Assembly (NCBI RefSeq): GCF_003594935.2
Contig: NZ_CP043343.1
Coordinates: 1-64,000, forward strand
Source of the DNA: Enterobacter huaxiensis
Lineage (GTDB): Bacteria > Pseudomonadota > Gammaproteobacteria > Enterobacterales > Enterobacteriaceae
Direction: 5' to 3'
DNA: 64,000 nucleotides
Shown: positions 26,084 to 35,068 of the stretch, piece by piece
Position numbering within the stretch: the stretch's first letter is position 1
Layout of the letters: each line of letters begins with the position of its first letter
Translations under genes and position numbers: made by a program
The notes under the pieces: generated by a model
Seen by the model: the letters and a program-made list of their open reading frames with translations, nothing else
The model's database searches: none
What the model was told of the DNA's origin: nothing

Positions 26084-26620
26084 GCCGCGCCCTCCGATGA
26101 CAGAATGCTGATGATGCTGGCCTGAGAATAGCCTTCCGCATCGAGACGCGCCGTCAGGCAGAGGGTGTGACTGACAAGCTCAGTCTGGTAACCCTTCAGG
26201 GTGCGCACCACGGAGAACGGGCGACCGCGGCTCCACGTCCAGCCCTCCCGCTGCTGAATGTCCTGCGCGATTTGCTCCAGCTTTTCCTGTACCAGACGCT
26301 CGACCAGCACGCTGTCAGCCGTGCCGTCGCCCTCTTCCTGGCTGAACAGATCTTCACGCAGATACCCTCCTGCAGCCTCGTAGGCCTCGCGCCCGATGAA
26401 CCGGAATAGCGTTGTCGGTACGCATCTCGGTGTCGGTGACGGCACGTTTAATCAGGTGCGCGGGTGCGTTTGACCAGCTGGCCTTCACGCTCTCAAGGAT
26501 TTCGGCCTGACGGGCATGATCGTCCTCGAGGCAGAGCGCCTGACACTGCTCAACGGTCAGTTCGTCCTGCGCGAGCTTCTCCATTAGGGACGGGGCGAGG
26601 TTTGCCAGCTTTAGCATGAC
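26080..26620 (-). pseudogene. ParB-like/PsiB chimeric remnant
   Basis: Two gene remnants are joined. The 5' part (MLKLANLAPSLMEKLAQDEL, then after a frameshift near 26,405 FRFIGREAYEAAGGYLRED) looks like the large ParB/Spo0J-type protein of F leading regions. At about 26,217 the sequence becomes FSVVRTLKGYQTELVSHTLC, resembling the last 45 or so residues of PsiB and ending against psiA as psiB should. A deletion has removed the ParB-like C-terminus and most of psiB. Confidence 0.65.
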
Positions 26621-26798
26621 AGCCTGCCCGGACGTTAGGTAAAAAAATACCGGGCAAGCCCGGCAAACATGCAAACGCTTCAACAAATTTTTATTTATCT
26701 ACAATCTCGGAGGATACTAGTTGTATTCTAAACTATAGCCATACATAGAATAAGACTTATTTAATGGTAGAATTCTGATTTTGTTGGAGCCTGATGGC

Positions 26799-27059
26799 TC
26801 ACTTCGGCTTACCGCTGGCTTCAGCCATTTCAACATATATCGGATCGTTTGCGTAAGGCAGCGGAGCACTGAGTATGCGGTAGTGCCGGACTCGCTCCAT
26901 AAAATATTCTCTGAGATGCTCCGGCTGCTCTCTGGACACAACCTCAGCTACAACCGGCTGGTTCAAACGTTCCTTGTATGCCACTCCAGAAGCCACCAGG
27001 TTCACGGCGACTTTGTCCTGCTCTTCTTTTGATTTGGCTGCAATGTTGAACTGAGACAC
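26799..27059 (-). CDS. holE: DNA polymerase III theta subunit homologue (HolE/Hot-like)
   Basis: The theta subunit binds and stabilises the epsilon proofreading subunit. Phage P1 (Hot) and many plasmids carry homologues. It has 86 residues; the family signature is clear: VNLVASGVAYKERLNQPVVA then EVVSREQPEHLREYFMERVR HYR (residues about 19-62). It is slightly longer than HolE (76). It lies in the leading region behind a long hairpin at 27,112-27,163, so it may be made early in recipients. Confidence 0.88.
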   Translation of the reverse strand: MSQFNIAAKSKEEQDKVAVNLVASGVAYKERLNQPVVAEVVSREQPEHLREYFMERVRHYRILSAPLPYANDPIYVEMAEASGKPK

Positions 27060-27109
27060 TGAAAACTCCGAAGGAGAAGGAAAGAGTGTTCAGTGTACGC
27101 CCTTAGAGC

Positions 27110-27165
27110 ACAGGGGCAACGGACACAGAGCGGCGCGAAGCGCGGCGCATGTCCTTGCCCCGCAG
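27110..27165. other. Long GC-rich hairpin upstream of holE
   Basis: GGGGCAA...GGACA (27,117-27,130) pairs with TGTCC-TTGCCCC (27,152-27,163), enclosing an inner GCGCGAAGCGC hairpin. It sits just upstream of holE on the minus strand, the same placement as repeats A and B, but the primary sequence differs. It could be another folded promoter or a leader structure. Confidence 0.45.
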
Positions 27166-27225
27166 GCGCGAGCCTGCCAAGTTTTACGCGCGGGCTGACA
27201 GGCGGCATCACCGCCTGCCGGAGTA

Positions 27226-27417
27226 TCACACTCCCTTTCCACCATGCAGGATGAAGTGTCCGCCGATATACACCGCACACTGACAGGTCATGTAGTAGCA
27301 GATTTCATCAACCACCTGCGCGGTGGTCAGCTCCCGCTGGCCGGAATCACGACAGCGGGCATTAATGAGCGCTTTATAATGGCGCAGGATGTCGCGCGTC
27401 TGTGGGTCGAGTTTCAT
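27226..27417 (-). CDS. Hypothetical small protein at the edge of the leading region
   Basis: A 63-residue protein, MKLDPQTRDILRHYKALINA start, then RELTTAQVVDEICYYMTCQC and GGHFILHGGKGV. It has four cysteines and no membrane segment. It has a good composition and lies in line with the other leftward leading genes. I do not recognise it. Confidence 0.5.
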   Translation of the reverse strand: MKLDPQTRDILRHYKALINARCRDSGQRELTTAQVVDEICYYMTCQCAVYIGGHFILHGGKGV

Positions 27418-27687
27418 GGATATCTCCCGACAGGCAGGGTCCCCCAGCCAACTTGCTTATTACGCAGTGGTGTTTGTTCTGCATCAAAGATGAGGAATAT
27501 AGCCTGAATAGTGGCCTGAGGATCACCAAATCCAGTTGTGAACCCTGCTCAAAAACCTGCTGACGCAGTCCGGCATACGCATACATACCTTCAGCAATTT
27601 TCAGCGATGACGGACCTGAGAAGTTTGTAGCATACGCGCCAGGTTCCCCAGCAAAGTACGTTTCTGCCCTATACTAATAATCCCCTT
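27418..27687. other. Boundary spacer, no gene seen
   Basis: Stretch between the last leading-region gene and the AraC fragment. No frame with family resemblance on either strand. It marks the change from plasmid backbone to cargo DNA. Confidence 0.4.
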
Positions 27688-28029
27688 TTGAGCCGAGTAA
27701 CGGCGGAAATTGGACGGTGCCCGGCAATGGAAACCCCTATAAAGGAAATCGCGGAAAAATTCGGATACACCGTCAGAACGGTCAATCGTCGCAGCTACCA
27801 GCTGCTGGGCATGTCACTCGGTGACTGGCGCCAGCGTCTGCGTGTCGTCAAAGCCATCGACCTTTTAGAGCAGGGCGAGAAAGTGGAAGTGGAAGTGCAA
27901 GTGGTAGCGTATACCGTCGGCTATAGAAGCGCCTCCGCGTTTATTTCTATGTTCCATAGAATGACAGGCAGAACCCACGGCAGTATTTGTACTCGCCATC
28001 GGCAGAGCGAAGATCCCCAAGAACATTAA
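27688..28029 (+). pseudogene. AraC-family regulator, C-terminal HTH fragment
   Basis: Only the second half of an AraC DNA-binding domain remains: IKEIAEKFGYTVRTVNRRSY (first HTH), LLGMSLGDWRQRLRVVKAID, then VVAYTVGYRSASAFISMFHR (second HTH signature). The ligand-binding N-terminus is missing. Between the helices a GTGGAA-type hexanucleotide run (about 27,882-27,905) adds VEVEV residues not expected in the family, and an AATAGC run follows the stop. Confidence 0.7.
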
Positions 28030-28056
28030 TTCAATAGCAATAGCAATAGCAATAGC
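28025..28056. repeat. Hexanucleotide tandem repeat (AATAGC)n
   Basis: About four AATAGC units in a row, right after the AraC-fragment stop codon. Together with the GTGGAA-like run inside the fragment it shows two simple-sequence expansions within 150 bases. Confidence 0.8.
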
Positions 28057-28093
28057 TGCAGGATGCCAACGCCAGGCCTGTAGCCTGACATTT

Positions 28094-29482
28094 TTAAGCA
28101 CTACACACTCTACTCTTTTTATTTTCCTTTTTTTGTTCGAACATTTTTATATCAGCTTCAGCTATCGCATCAGAAATTTTGGTCGAAACGTACGAGACGC
28201 CGTAGCTGACTGAAAGCTGAACTTGTTCATAACCTAAAATTAGAGGGTTTCTCTTGATATCAGAGGAGATCCTTTCAGCCATTAATACGGCCTGTCTGCT
28301 GCCATGTTTTATCACAACGACAAATTCATCACCGCCATATCTCAGGACGATATCCTTCTCTCTGACATTATTGATGATGATCTGCACGATCTGCTTCAGC
28401 GCCCTGTCACCAGCATCATGCCCATAGCTGTCATTTATTTCTTTGAATTCATTGCAATCGAATAAAATAATAAAAGCATAATCATCAGAATTTAAATTCT
28501 CAAGTACGCGTCGGTTATATACCCCGGTGAGCGCATCTGTAAAAATCCTTGTATGATGATAGTCATTTTGTTTTTTATGCAAAATGAAAACAATGATATC
28601 AACCAAAATAATCATAATGCAAAAGATAATGAACGCATGATTATTTAAGGCGAGGGAAACAATATCAACGCCGCCGATAATGACGTAATGCTTCGATGTT
28701 TGAGTTTCGTTTTTAAGCAATGCATTTTCACAACTGCCATAAAAACAGTACCCCTCACCAGTTTCATCAAAACGTAGATATAATGATACCCACTTTTTCC
28801 CGTCTACAAACTTACGAGCAAGTTTGTTATTCAATGATCGACTGATATCGGCGTAGACGTACCCCATAAACCGTCCACTTCGTAGATCGAAAAATGGACT
28901 GTACATCGTATCCTCTAACTCACCGGTTAAAGAATCAGCATAGATACCCGTAACGCTGTTTAGTCTATCATTTGCGTTCCAGTTTAACAATCGGGAATAA
29001 AACCCGTGATCTGGTTCTTTTCTGGTATATAATTCTTTCTCTTTAACGATATGAGAAAAAATCGCATGTTGAAAAGGTTTGGTGTCAGCATCAAAAAAAT
29101 ATAACACTCCCGCTGAAGGGGAGATCAAATATTTATTTTTAAGATATATAGGTTTTACATTTTTTTCAATAATGCGTATCCCTGCCAGCAAGTCATTCAC
29201 TCCCTCTTTACTTTCATTAATGCGAATCAGTTTCCCTGCGATCGCATGATTGCTAGTGGTAGCATAATCTTTATAGGTTAACGTTGTGCTTAGGGATAAT
29301 GCAATCTCTTCATTCTGGGTAAATTCAAGATCGTAAAAATTTTTTATTTCGGAAGTGACCAATTCAATATAATTCAATTCTTTAAATGAGATAACAGTAA
29401 GAAATGAAAGACATAGCACAAATGATGTTACAACAATGATAATTAACACACTTATTTTGGATTTATTATTTATTAAACTCAT
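28094..29482 (-). CDS. Membrane-bound GGDEF diguanylate cyclase
   Basis: A 462-residue inner-membrane enzyme that should make cyclic di-GMP from two GTP. Membrane segments lie at about residues 10-34 and 275-298; between them is a periplasmic sensor domain of about 240 residues, with SYFFD/HGFY-type motifs resembling Cache-like sensors. The C-terminal GGDEF domain has an intact active site RYGGDEFVV (383-387 GGDEF) and DALTGVYNRR at its start. No RxxD inhibitory site is obvious. The ATG overlaps the stop of the EAL gene (ATGA). AT-rich, unlike the backbone. Confidence 0.9.
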   Translation of the reverse strand: MSLINNKSKISVLIIIVVTSFVLCLSFLTVISFKELNYIELVTSEIKNFYDLEFTQNEEIALSLSTTLTYKDYATTSNHAIAGKLIRINESKEGVNDLLAGIRIIEKNVKPIYLKNKYLISPSAGVLYFFDADTKPFQHAIFSHIVKEKELYTRKEPDHGFYSRLLNWNANDRLNSVTGIYADSLTGELEDTMYSPFFDLRSGRFMGYVYADISRSLNNKLARKFVDGKKWVSLYLRFDETGEGYCFYGSCENALLKNETQTSKHYVIIGGVDIVSLALNNHAFIIFCIMIILVDIIVFILHKKQNDYHHTRIFTDALTGVYNRRVLENLNSDDYAFIILFDCNEFKEINDSYGHDAGDRALKQIVQIIINNVREKDIVLRYGGDEFVVVIKHGSRQAVLMAERISSDIKRNPLILGYEQVQLSVSYGVSYVSTKISDAIAEADIKMFEQKKENKKSRVCSA

Positions 29483-30198
29483 GGGCACATACCGCTTGCA
29501 ATCTCGTTCCTTAACGCCCCTATTCCCCCTGGTTTATGGTAATAATAGCCTTGCTGTAGAATAATCCCCTTAGAGTCCAAGTACATAGCAGTATCTTTAT
29601 TCTCGATACACTCGGCTATAATCGCGCTTCTTGATATCAACGCTTCTATCGAGTGTACCAAACGCTCGAAGATCTGTGGCTCTGAATATATTTTATGGTT
29701 TATCTTGATGTAGTCTAAGTAGGGGGCCATCAGCACGTAGCGTTCAAGGTTCGAAAAGTCGCAGCCGAAATCATCCATTGCCACGCGGAACCCTGAAAGC
29801 TTCAAATCAGTGAGATTATTCACTACGCCCACATTAGATGTGAAGGGTGTATATTCTGTCACTTCAAGAATAATGTTTGATGGTTTTATTTTTTTTTCAT
29901 GAACTGAATGACAAAACCAGCTGATAAATATAGCATCAGAAAGGCTTTCAGGATGAACGTTGATCGTTAAATTCTCAATATTCAAATCATTAACAACGTT
30001 AAGAATATTTTTAACCATTGCTTTATCAAATGCTATCTGATGTCCATTCTTTTGTACATCATTAAGGAGTGCAGCAGGGCTGTACAGCCTGTCATTTTTC
30101 CTTTCCCGGCAAAGAAATTCTCCTCCCCATCGTTTCTTATTTGAATAAATGCCCTGTAGGACGATATCAATTCGCCCAGTATATATATCTTCTTGCAT
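29479..30198 (-). CDS. EAL-domain protein (putative c-di-GMP phosphodiesterase)
   Basis: A 239-residue stand-alone EAL domain. Catalytic positions look kept although the motifs are drifted: GGEFLCRE (EAL-equivalent), INVHPES (Asn), LEVTEYTP (Glu), MDDFGCDFSN (Asp-Asp), DYIKINHKI (Lys), AECIENKD (Glu) and QGYYYHKP (Gln). So it may degrade or only bind c-di-GMP. It is translationally coupled to the GGDEF gene, forming an opposing-enzyme pair. AT-rich and probably acquired as a unit. Confidence 0.85.
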   Translation of the reverse strand: MQEDIYTGRIDIVLQGIYSNKKRWGGEFLCRERKNDRLYSPAALLNDVQKNGHQIAFDKAMVKNILNVVNDLNIENLTINVHPESLSDAIFISWFCHSVHEKKIKPSNIILEVTEYTPFTSNVGVVNNLTDLKLSGFRVAMDDFGCDFSNLERYVLMAPYLDYIKINHKIYSEPQIFERLVHSIEALISRSAIIAECIENKDTAMYLDSKGIILQQGYYYHKPGGIGALRNEIASGMCP

Positions 30199-30315
30199 AT
30201 TAAATTCTGCCGGATTGGAAATGGTATATTAAAAAATAGGATCGTTTTATTGAAATGAGAAAAAATCAGTATCAAGCTGGTGTAATGACCTAATGCCATT
30301 AATCGGTAGGAAAAA

Positions 30316-30342
30316 TATCATGCCTGCTGAAGACAGGCATGA
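30316..30342 (-). terminator. Hairpin terminator after the NTF2-like gene
   Basis: ATGCCTG (30,320-30,326) pairs with CAGGCAT (30,334-30,340). On the minus strand it is followed by a T-rich stretch (ATATTTTTCC), suiting the leftward NTF2-like gene that ends at 30,350. Confidence 0.65.
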
Positions 30343-30349
30343 ACAGCCA

Positions 30350-30799
30350 TTAGCCTTCCGGCATCGCTGAGGAGTGGTGTGATGAGATTTTCCATTCTTT
30401 CCCATCAAACGTATAAGTAAACGTGTAACGGGCGGTCACTTCAGACTTGTCAGCAAACGTAAACTTATAGACACCACTGTCTATTGCTTTATTACAGCCA
30501 AGGCGAATGGTGCGGCTTTCAATTTTGCCGGTTGGTTTCTTCGCGAGGAAATGTTTGAAATAGTCGACACGCTCAGCGTCAGTCAATCGCACTTTATTCG
30601 ACACTGTCGGTAACAGTACTGCATCACTCACGTAATTCTCAGAGACCTTTTTGGCATCTCCTGTTTTAAGCGAGTTATTCCAGTTGTCAAATAAAGCTTC
30701 GATCTGAGCATTCGTCACTTTTACACAGGTCATTTCCGACTGTGCAAATGCTTGCGTTGACAGTAATGCGATTGATGCGGCCAGAATTAATTTTTTCAT
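30350..30799 (-). CDS. Secreted NTF2-like (SgcJ/CaMKII-association-type) protein
   Basis: A 149-residue protein with a signal peptide (about 1-20, LLSTQAFAQ) and a mature NTF2/SnoaL-like fold: VTNAQIEALFDNWNNSLKTG, then SENYVSDAVLLPTVSN and a C-terminal YKFTFADKSEVTARYTFTYT sheet. Such proteins bind small ligands; the ligand is unknown here. It has its own start and terminator upstream of the EAL/GGDEF pair and may be a periplasmic partner, but that is only a guess from closeness. Confidence 0.75.
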   Translation of the reverse strand: MKKLILAASIALLSTQAFAQSEMTCVKVTNAQIEALFDNWNNSLKTGDAKKVSENYVSDAVLLPTVSNKVRLTDAERVDYFKHFLAKKPTGKIESRTIRLGCNKAIDSGVYKFTFADKSEVTARYTFTYTFDGKEWKISSHHSSAMPEG

Positions 30800-31091
30800 T
30801 GTCATGTGTACTCTATTAGTTATATTCAGAAGTTATTTTGAATTGCTGCAATTAAATAAACCCTAAACATAACCCACTTAATATTGTTTTAATGTTATAG
30901 AATTTAACATATGAAAAACACCAACCTGAAATGCCGTATAAAATGGTAACATATACCGATCATAAGTTGATAAAACACTTATGATGACTTTCTAATATTT
31001 ATATTATTTTACAGATAACACACGGCGGGTATAGACACAATAAAAGTCCTTTATCTCAGCATCGCTAAAAACACCCTACCGACATAGCCCC
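30800..31091. other. AT-rich spacer
   Basis: AT-rich non-coding stretch upstream of the NTF2-like gene; it likely contains its promoter. No other feature seen. Confidence 0.3.
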
Positions 31092-31483
31092 GTGCCTCTG
31101 AGTATAGGCTTGCATGGTGGGACAAACACATTGAGGAGCCCTGGCACAATCAATGCCTACGAGAGAAGTGCTGAAGCCAGGAAAGCCTGTATCAGACATC
31201 ATGCTACCGTCTGCAAGGGCTGCGGATTCGATTTCGAAAAATTCTACGGAGACCTGAGCAAGGACTTAATCCACGTCCACCATATCACCCCCCTTAAAAG
31301 AGCTATAAAATAAACCCGGTCAGGTATATGGTTCTGCTATGCCCGAACTGCCACGCAATGGTGCACAGATCGAATGAATCCAGACCATTGTCCGTCGATG
31401 AGTTGCACAGCATAATCGATGAAGCCAAAAACAGGCCGGTGCTATCGGCTAGTTATCGTTTAACATTCATCAGGGATGCTTAA
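31092..31483 (+). pseudogene. HNH endonuclease remnant, frameshifted
   Basis: HNH-type nuclease of the McrA-like class. The first part has NAYERSAEARKACIRHH then CKGCGFDFEKFYGDLSKDLI and HVHHITPL. After a frameshift near 31,300 the second half continues INPVRYMVLLCPNCHAMVHR to the stop at 31,481-31,483. Both zinc-ligand CxxC pairs and the HH motif are present, so it was probably active before the frameshift. The upstream end is uncertain. Confidence 0.75.
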
Positions 31484-31535
31484 GAATTGATAAACAGGGA
31501 TAAGACCGGTCATCTGGCATAGTGCGCACTTGTCG

Positions 31536-32191
31536 CGCTGCAGCTGGCCCGTCAGGACGGGCTGATTAACTCAGAATCGCAGGAAAATCTTTTCATTACG
31601 CGCTGGTTTGCTCTGACTAAAAAGCAGCGTCGTTTCTCGCGTGACCTGGCCACTGATATTGACTGGATACTGAATCAGGAACGATCACTGGATATACGCG
31701 CCCGCCTCAAGCAAAAGCTGGACTACATCTGGCGCAGCTGCACCGGCGAACTGCTGGAGCAGAATGATATGTTCCGGCTGGAACTGGCAACTCAGCATGG
31801 CTGGATCTACCACGTCCTTATCGACATAGACTGGAGAGGCCGGAACCGAATTCAGCCCTCAGCATCAGTAAACAGCATCTGCCTTCTGAAAAGCGCCCTG
31901 GACATCGCTTTCAGTGAAGACGGGAAACAAATATTACCGGTGCCGGCCAGAATTAGCGGGCAGGTTGAAGCGCTCAATGAATTGCTTAAAAACGGTGACT
32001 GGATAGTCCTTTCTGACGGAGATGCCTCCCTGCCCCACCAGTATTTGCTAATGACCGGACAGGAAGTGCCAGATAAGGGGGAATTAGTGTCAGATCTTCG
32101 CCAAGTCGTCTTCAGACAGACCTGTCATTTTCATCACGTAGCGCACAGCACATACCTTTTGCTCCCCACCTCGACATCAGACATGCGATGA
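31536..32191 (+). pseudogene. N-terminally truncated unknown gene
   Basis: A long open frame without a start codon near its beginning (first Met at 31,769). It reads ALVALQLARQDGLINSESQE and continues as a plausible soluble protein to NGDWIVLSDGDASLPHQYLL. I do not recognise the family. Its last 120 bases resemble the 52,310-52,440 segment in inverted orientation, including the 3' end of an Rpn gene. It therefore looks like the relic of a second Rpn-linked locus. Confidence 0.5.
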
Positions 32192-32195
32192 GCTG

Positions 32196-32560
32196 TTACG
32201 TAACAGAGAATGAACCCAGCATCACGACAGAGAGATTATCTGGAAACGGAACCATGCCCAGGCTTTGAACTAGTCTGGCCAGGTCTTCGCTGTTTGACAC
32301 ATTGTAGAGATGGCTGTCATCTACCTGACTCCATAATCCATCAGAACAGAGGATCATTGATTCGTTTTTTAATAATGGGCGGGTTTGCCACTCCAGACGA
32401 TGTTTCAACCCGGAGCCAGTATGTCGCATCAATCTGTTCCTGTACGGATGATACCGGAGTTGCTCTGACGGACAATCCCCTCGCAGGACTGCCAGTTGTG
32501 CGACAGAATGATCCAGTTGTTCATCCCGTAATCCTTGCGAGCAGTAGTGATATTCAGTTC
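32196..32560 (-). pseudogene. PP2C-type phosphatase, C-terminal fragment
   Basis: The end of a PP2C Ser/Thr phosphatase: RHTGSGLKHRLEWQTRPLLK, then NESMILCSDGLWSQVDD (metal-binding DG) and PFPDNLSVVMLG (metal-binding DN). The N-terminal half with the first metal-binding aspartates is missing. It is fused at about 32,560-32,590 to the AbiEii remnant, so the junction is a deletion. Confidence 0.65.
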
Positions 32561-32995
32561 TGAGCATTCTGCCACCCTGATACCTGCGACCAGGGCAGCG
32601 ATCGGTAAAATGTCTCCAGCCGATCATAGGCACGTTCAAAATCTGGGAGATCTCCCTCGATTTCATCCCGTAGACGGGCATATTCACGAAATGAGCGCTC
32701 CCTGATATCTGGAAGGCTGAGCGTTTCAGGGTTCACTGTACCTGCAGGCAATCTTTCTGCAGATTTGTCCAGCAGGATGGTCAGGATGGTGTGGCATTCT
32801 TTCTCGTCCGGCGTCACAACATCCATCAGAAAATTCAGGTCATAGATATCCTGACGCCGGGACCGGTTGCGTTCCACCTGCTGAATAACCGAACGGATTT
32901 TTTCCGCAACAAGGTCAGTAAAACTGTATGCCTGTAACTCTTCTTCATTCGTCAGGCTGATGTGATCCATTTCGAAACTGATCTTGACCCGCCAT
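32554..32995 (-). pseudogene. AbiEii-type nucleotidyltransferase toxin, 3' fragment
   Basis: C-terminal part of an AbiEii/MNT-family toxin from type IV toxin-antitoxin/abortive-infection systems. Family-like stretches: ISLTNEEELQAYSFTDLVAE, KIRSVIQQVERNRSRRQDIY and DLNFLMDV. The catalytic N-terminus (GSxxLD) is gone, cut by the IS2-like element at about 32,995. No AbiEi antitoxin is visible nearby. Confidence 0.7.
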
Positions 32996-34170
32996 CTCTG
33001 GACAGCTTTTGTATCTTAAGTTAACGATGCGCGCTGTGCGTGTGGTTTTCATTGTAATGCGTGAACGCTGCTGCAGGTTTCGCAGGGCTGTTCTCACATC
33101 CGGTTTTGGCATGAACGCGATATAGTCTTCCTTCATCGTCTTCACGAACCGTTCAGCCATGCCATTACTCTGTGGGCTGCTCACCGCTATTGTGCAGGGC
33201 TCCAGATTCAGCTCTCTCGCGAACCTCCGCGTTTCATGCGCGGTATACGCTGAACCGTTGTCCGTCAGCCACTGTACCGCTGTGGTCGGCAATCTGTCAC
33301 CGAAGCGCTTTTCCACCGATCTCAGCATCACATCCTGCACCGTCGAACTGTCGTAGCCTCCCGTGCTCGCCGCCCAGTCTATGGCTTCTCTGTCGCAGAA
33401 GTCCAGCGCGAACGTGACCCGCAGTTTTTCACCGTTGTCGCAGCCGAACTCGAAGCCATCTGAGCACCAGCGCATATCACTTTCTGCCACCGCGATCTAG
33501 CCCTTATGCTCACGCTTCGCCCGCTCTGTTTTGTCATTCAATATCAGCAGGTTATGCTCACTCATGATCCTGTAAAGTCGTTTGGCATTGACCACCGGCA
33601 GCCCCTCTGTGCGACGTTGTTTACGCAGGATACCCCACACACCCCCGATAGCCGTAGCTGGGCATATCGCTGATGATGTCAAGGATCTCCTACAGTATTT
33701 CAGCATCTGCTGTTGCATTACGCCGGTTACAGCGCCCGTCTTGCCAGTCGGCAGCACGGTTAATCCGTAGTGACAGCTGCGCACGCGACACGCCCATGGT
33801 TCTGCTTACCAGGGCTATTCACCGCCCTTTGGCAACAAGGGCGCGTGCGCTATCCATTTTCGCGACTGACCGTACTCCACCGCTTCTTTCAGGATCTCAA
33901 CTTCCATCGTCTTCTTACCCAGAAGCCGCTGGAGCTCACGAACCTGTTTCAGTGCCGCTGTGAGTTCAGATGCGGGAACGACTTCCTCTCCGGCCGCAAC
34001 GGCGGTGAGGCTGCCTTCCAGATACAGCTTCTTCCACTTAAACAGCAGGCTGGGCTGAAAACCGTGCAGGCGGGCGACATGGGAGACATTCATGCCCGGC
34101 TCCATCGTCTGCTGGATAATGGCGATCTTCTCCTGAGGAGTTTTATGTTTACGGACTTCTTACCTTAACA
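32996..34170 (-). mobile_element. Degenerate IS2-like (IS3 family) element
   Basis: OrfA remnant (33,815-34,105; EPGMNVSHVARLHGFQPSLL, GSLTAVAAGEEVVPASELTA, LLGKKTMEVEILKEAVEYG) and OrfB pieces. One piece is at 33,497-33,784; the other, at 32,945-33,490, has RWCSDGFEFGCDNGEKLRVT, WLTDNGSAY and QSNGMAERFVKTMK (DDE motifs). They closely resemble IS2 InsC/InsD. Stops and frameshifts separate the pieces and the OrfB C-terminus is scrambled, so it is inactive. I could not find a clean pair of terminal repeats. It truncates the AbiEii gene. Confidence 0.8.
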
Positions 34171-34603
34171 GGATCCCGGTCATCTCAAAATTGGCGTTAG
34201 TGTTAGACATATATTCAAGCCTATCTCTTATCTGGAGATACAGCTACTGTCTGGTGTTTCAGGCGGATAAATCACATGGTAAGGAAGGGAGAAAAGTGGG
34301 ATGCTTCGTTCAGATAAAAAATAATCCACTGAGTCGAATAGATTACATCAGGAACCTTATCAGTGAACCTGACGAGTCTTGTATCCAATATAAGATGAGT
34401 AAAGTCCGCTAAGTGCCAGAAGCGGACCTGTTTGAATAGCCTGGAACGATAGTACCCGTCAGTCTGGAGACTTCTCAGCCTGCTTTGTTGTCATTGTCAT
34501 ACCGCACGAATTACTCATTCATCACTCTTTAACTGATTAAAAGTTTGTTATATGGTTTTATCTAGTGCACTATATAATCATCTACAAGATAACGGATTGG
34601 CAT
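34171..34603. other. Spacer between IS2-like element and marR-type gene
   Basis: No gene supported. The right part (34,540-34,600) is AT-rich with a TATATAAT-like box near 34,569-34,576 and a small TAGTGCACTA palindrome (34,564-34,573), a candidate promoter/operator for the MarR-family gene. Confidence 0.4.
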
Positions 34604-35038
34604 ATGAGCATGCAGTCACGACAGGAAATAGGGACACAACTTTCGTTTGCCCTCTATGGTGCGGCGAGCCGCATGAACCGGTTACATAAGCCGTTGCTGG
34701 ACCCGCTGGGGCTAACCTTTCCCCAGTATCTGGTCATGCTGGAGTTGTTTAACGGAACCCCACGCACCGTGGGTGATATCGGGAATAAGCTCGGCATGGA
34801 TACCGGCACCATTACCCCCCTTCTCAAACGGCTTGAGGCTGCCGGACGCATAGTTCGCATGCGGGATCGCGCTGACGAAAGGCGAGTCCTCATTACTCTT
34901 ACGGATGACGGGCTCGCTTTGCAAAGCGAGCTGTGGCACGTAACCGAAAAAATCAAATCAGCCTGTCAGTTATCGGATGCGAAGCTCGAGGAGTTACGAG
35001 ATACCCTCAATAACTTTGCCCATCCCGCTGATAACTGA
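34604..35038 (+). CDS. MarR-family transcriptional regulator
   Basis: A 144-residue winged-helix regulator starting MSMQSRQEIGTQLSFALYGA. The central HTH is VGDIGNKLGMDTGTITPLLK and the wing RMRDRADERRVLITLTDDG. It resembles the OhrR/peroxide-responsive branch, but there is no clear reactive Cys near the N-terminus (the only Cys is near the C-terminus), so the sensing mode is unclear. It lies 30 bases before the F420-reductase-like pair on the same strand, which it may control. Confidence 0.9.
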   Translation: MSMQSRQEIGTQLSFALYGAASRMNRLHKPLLDPLGLTFPQYLVMLELFNGTPRTVGDIGNKLGMDTGTITPLLKRLEAAGRIVRMRDRADERRVLITLTDDGLALQSELWHVTEKIKSACQLSDAKLEELRDTLNNFAHPADN

Positions 35039-35068
35039 TCATCCTCCACTCAGACAAAAGGTACTGGT

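Noticed and set aside
34191..34412. A 73-codon plus-strand ORF after the IS2-like element
   Set aside because: No ribosome site, no family resemblance, and it lies in the debris next to a degenerate IS.
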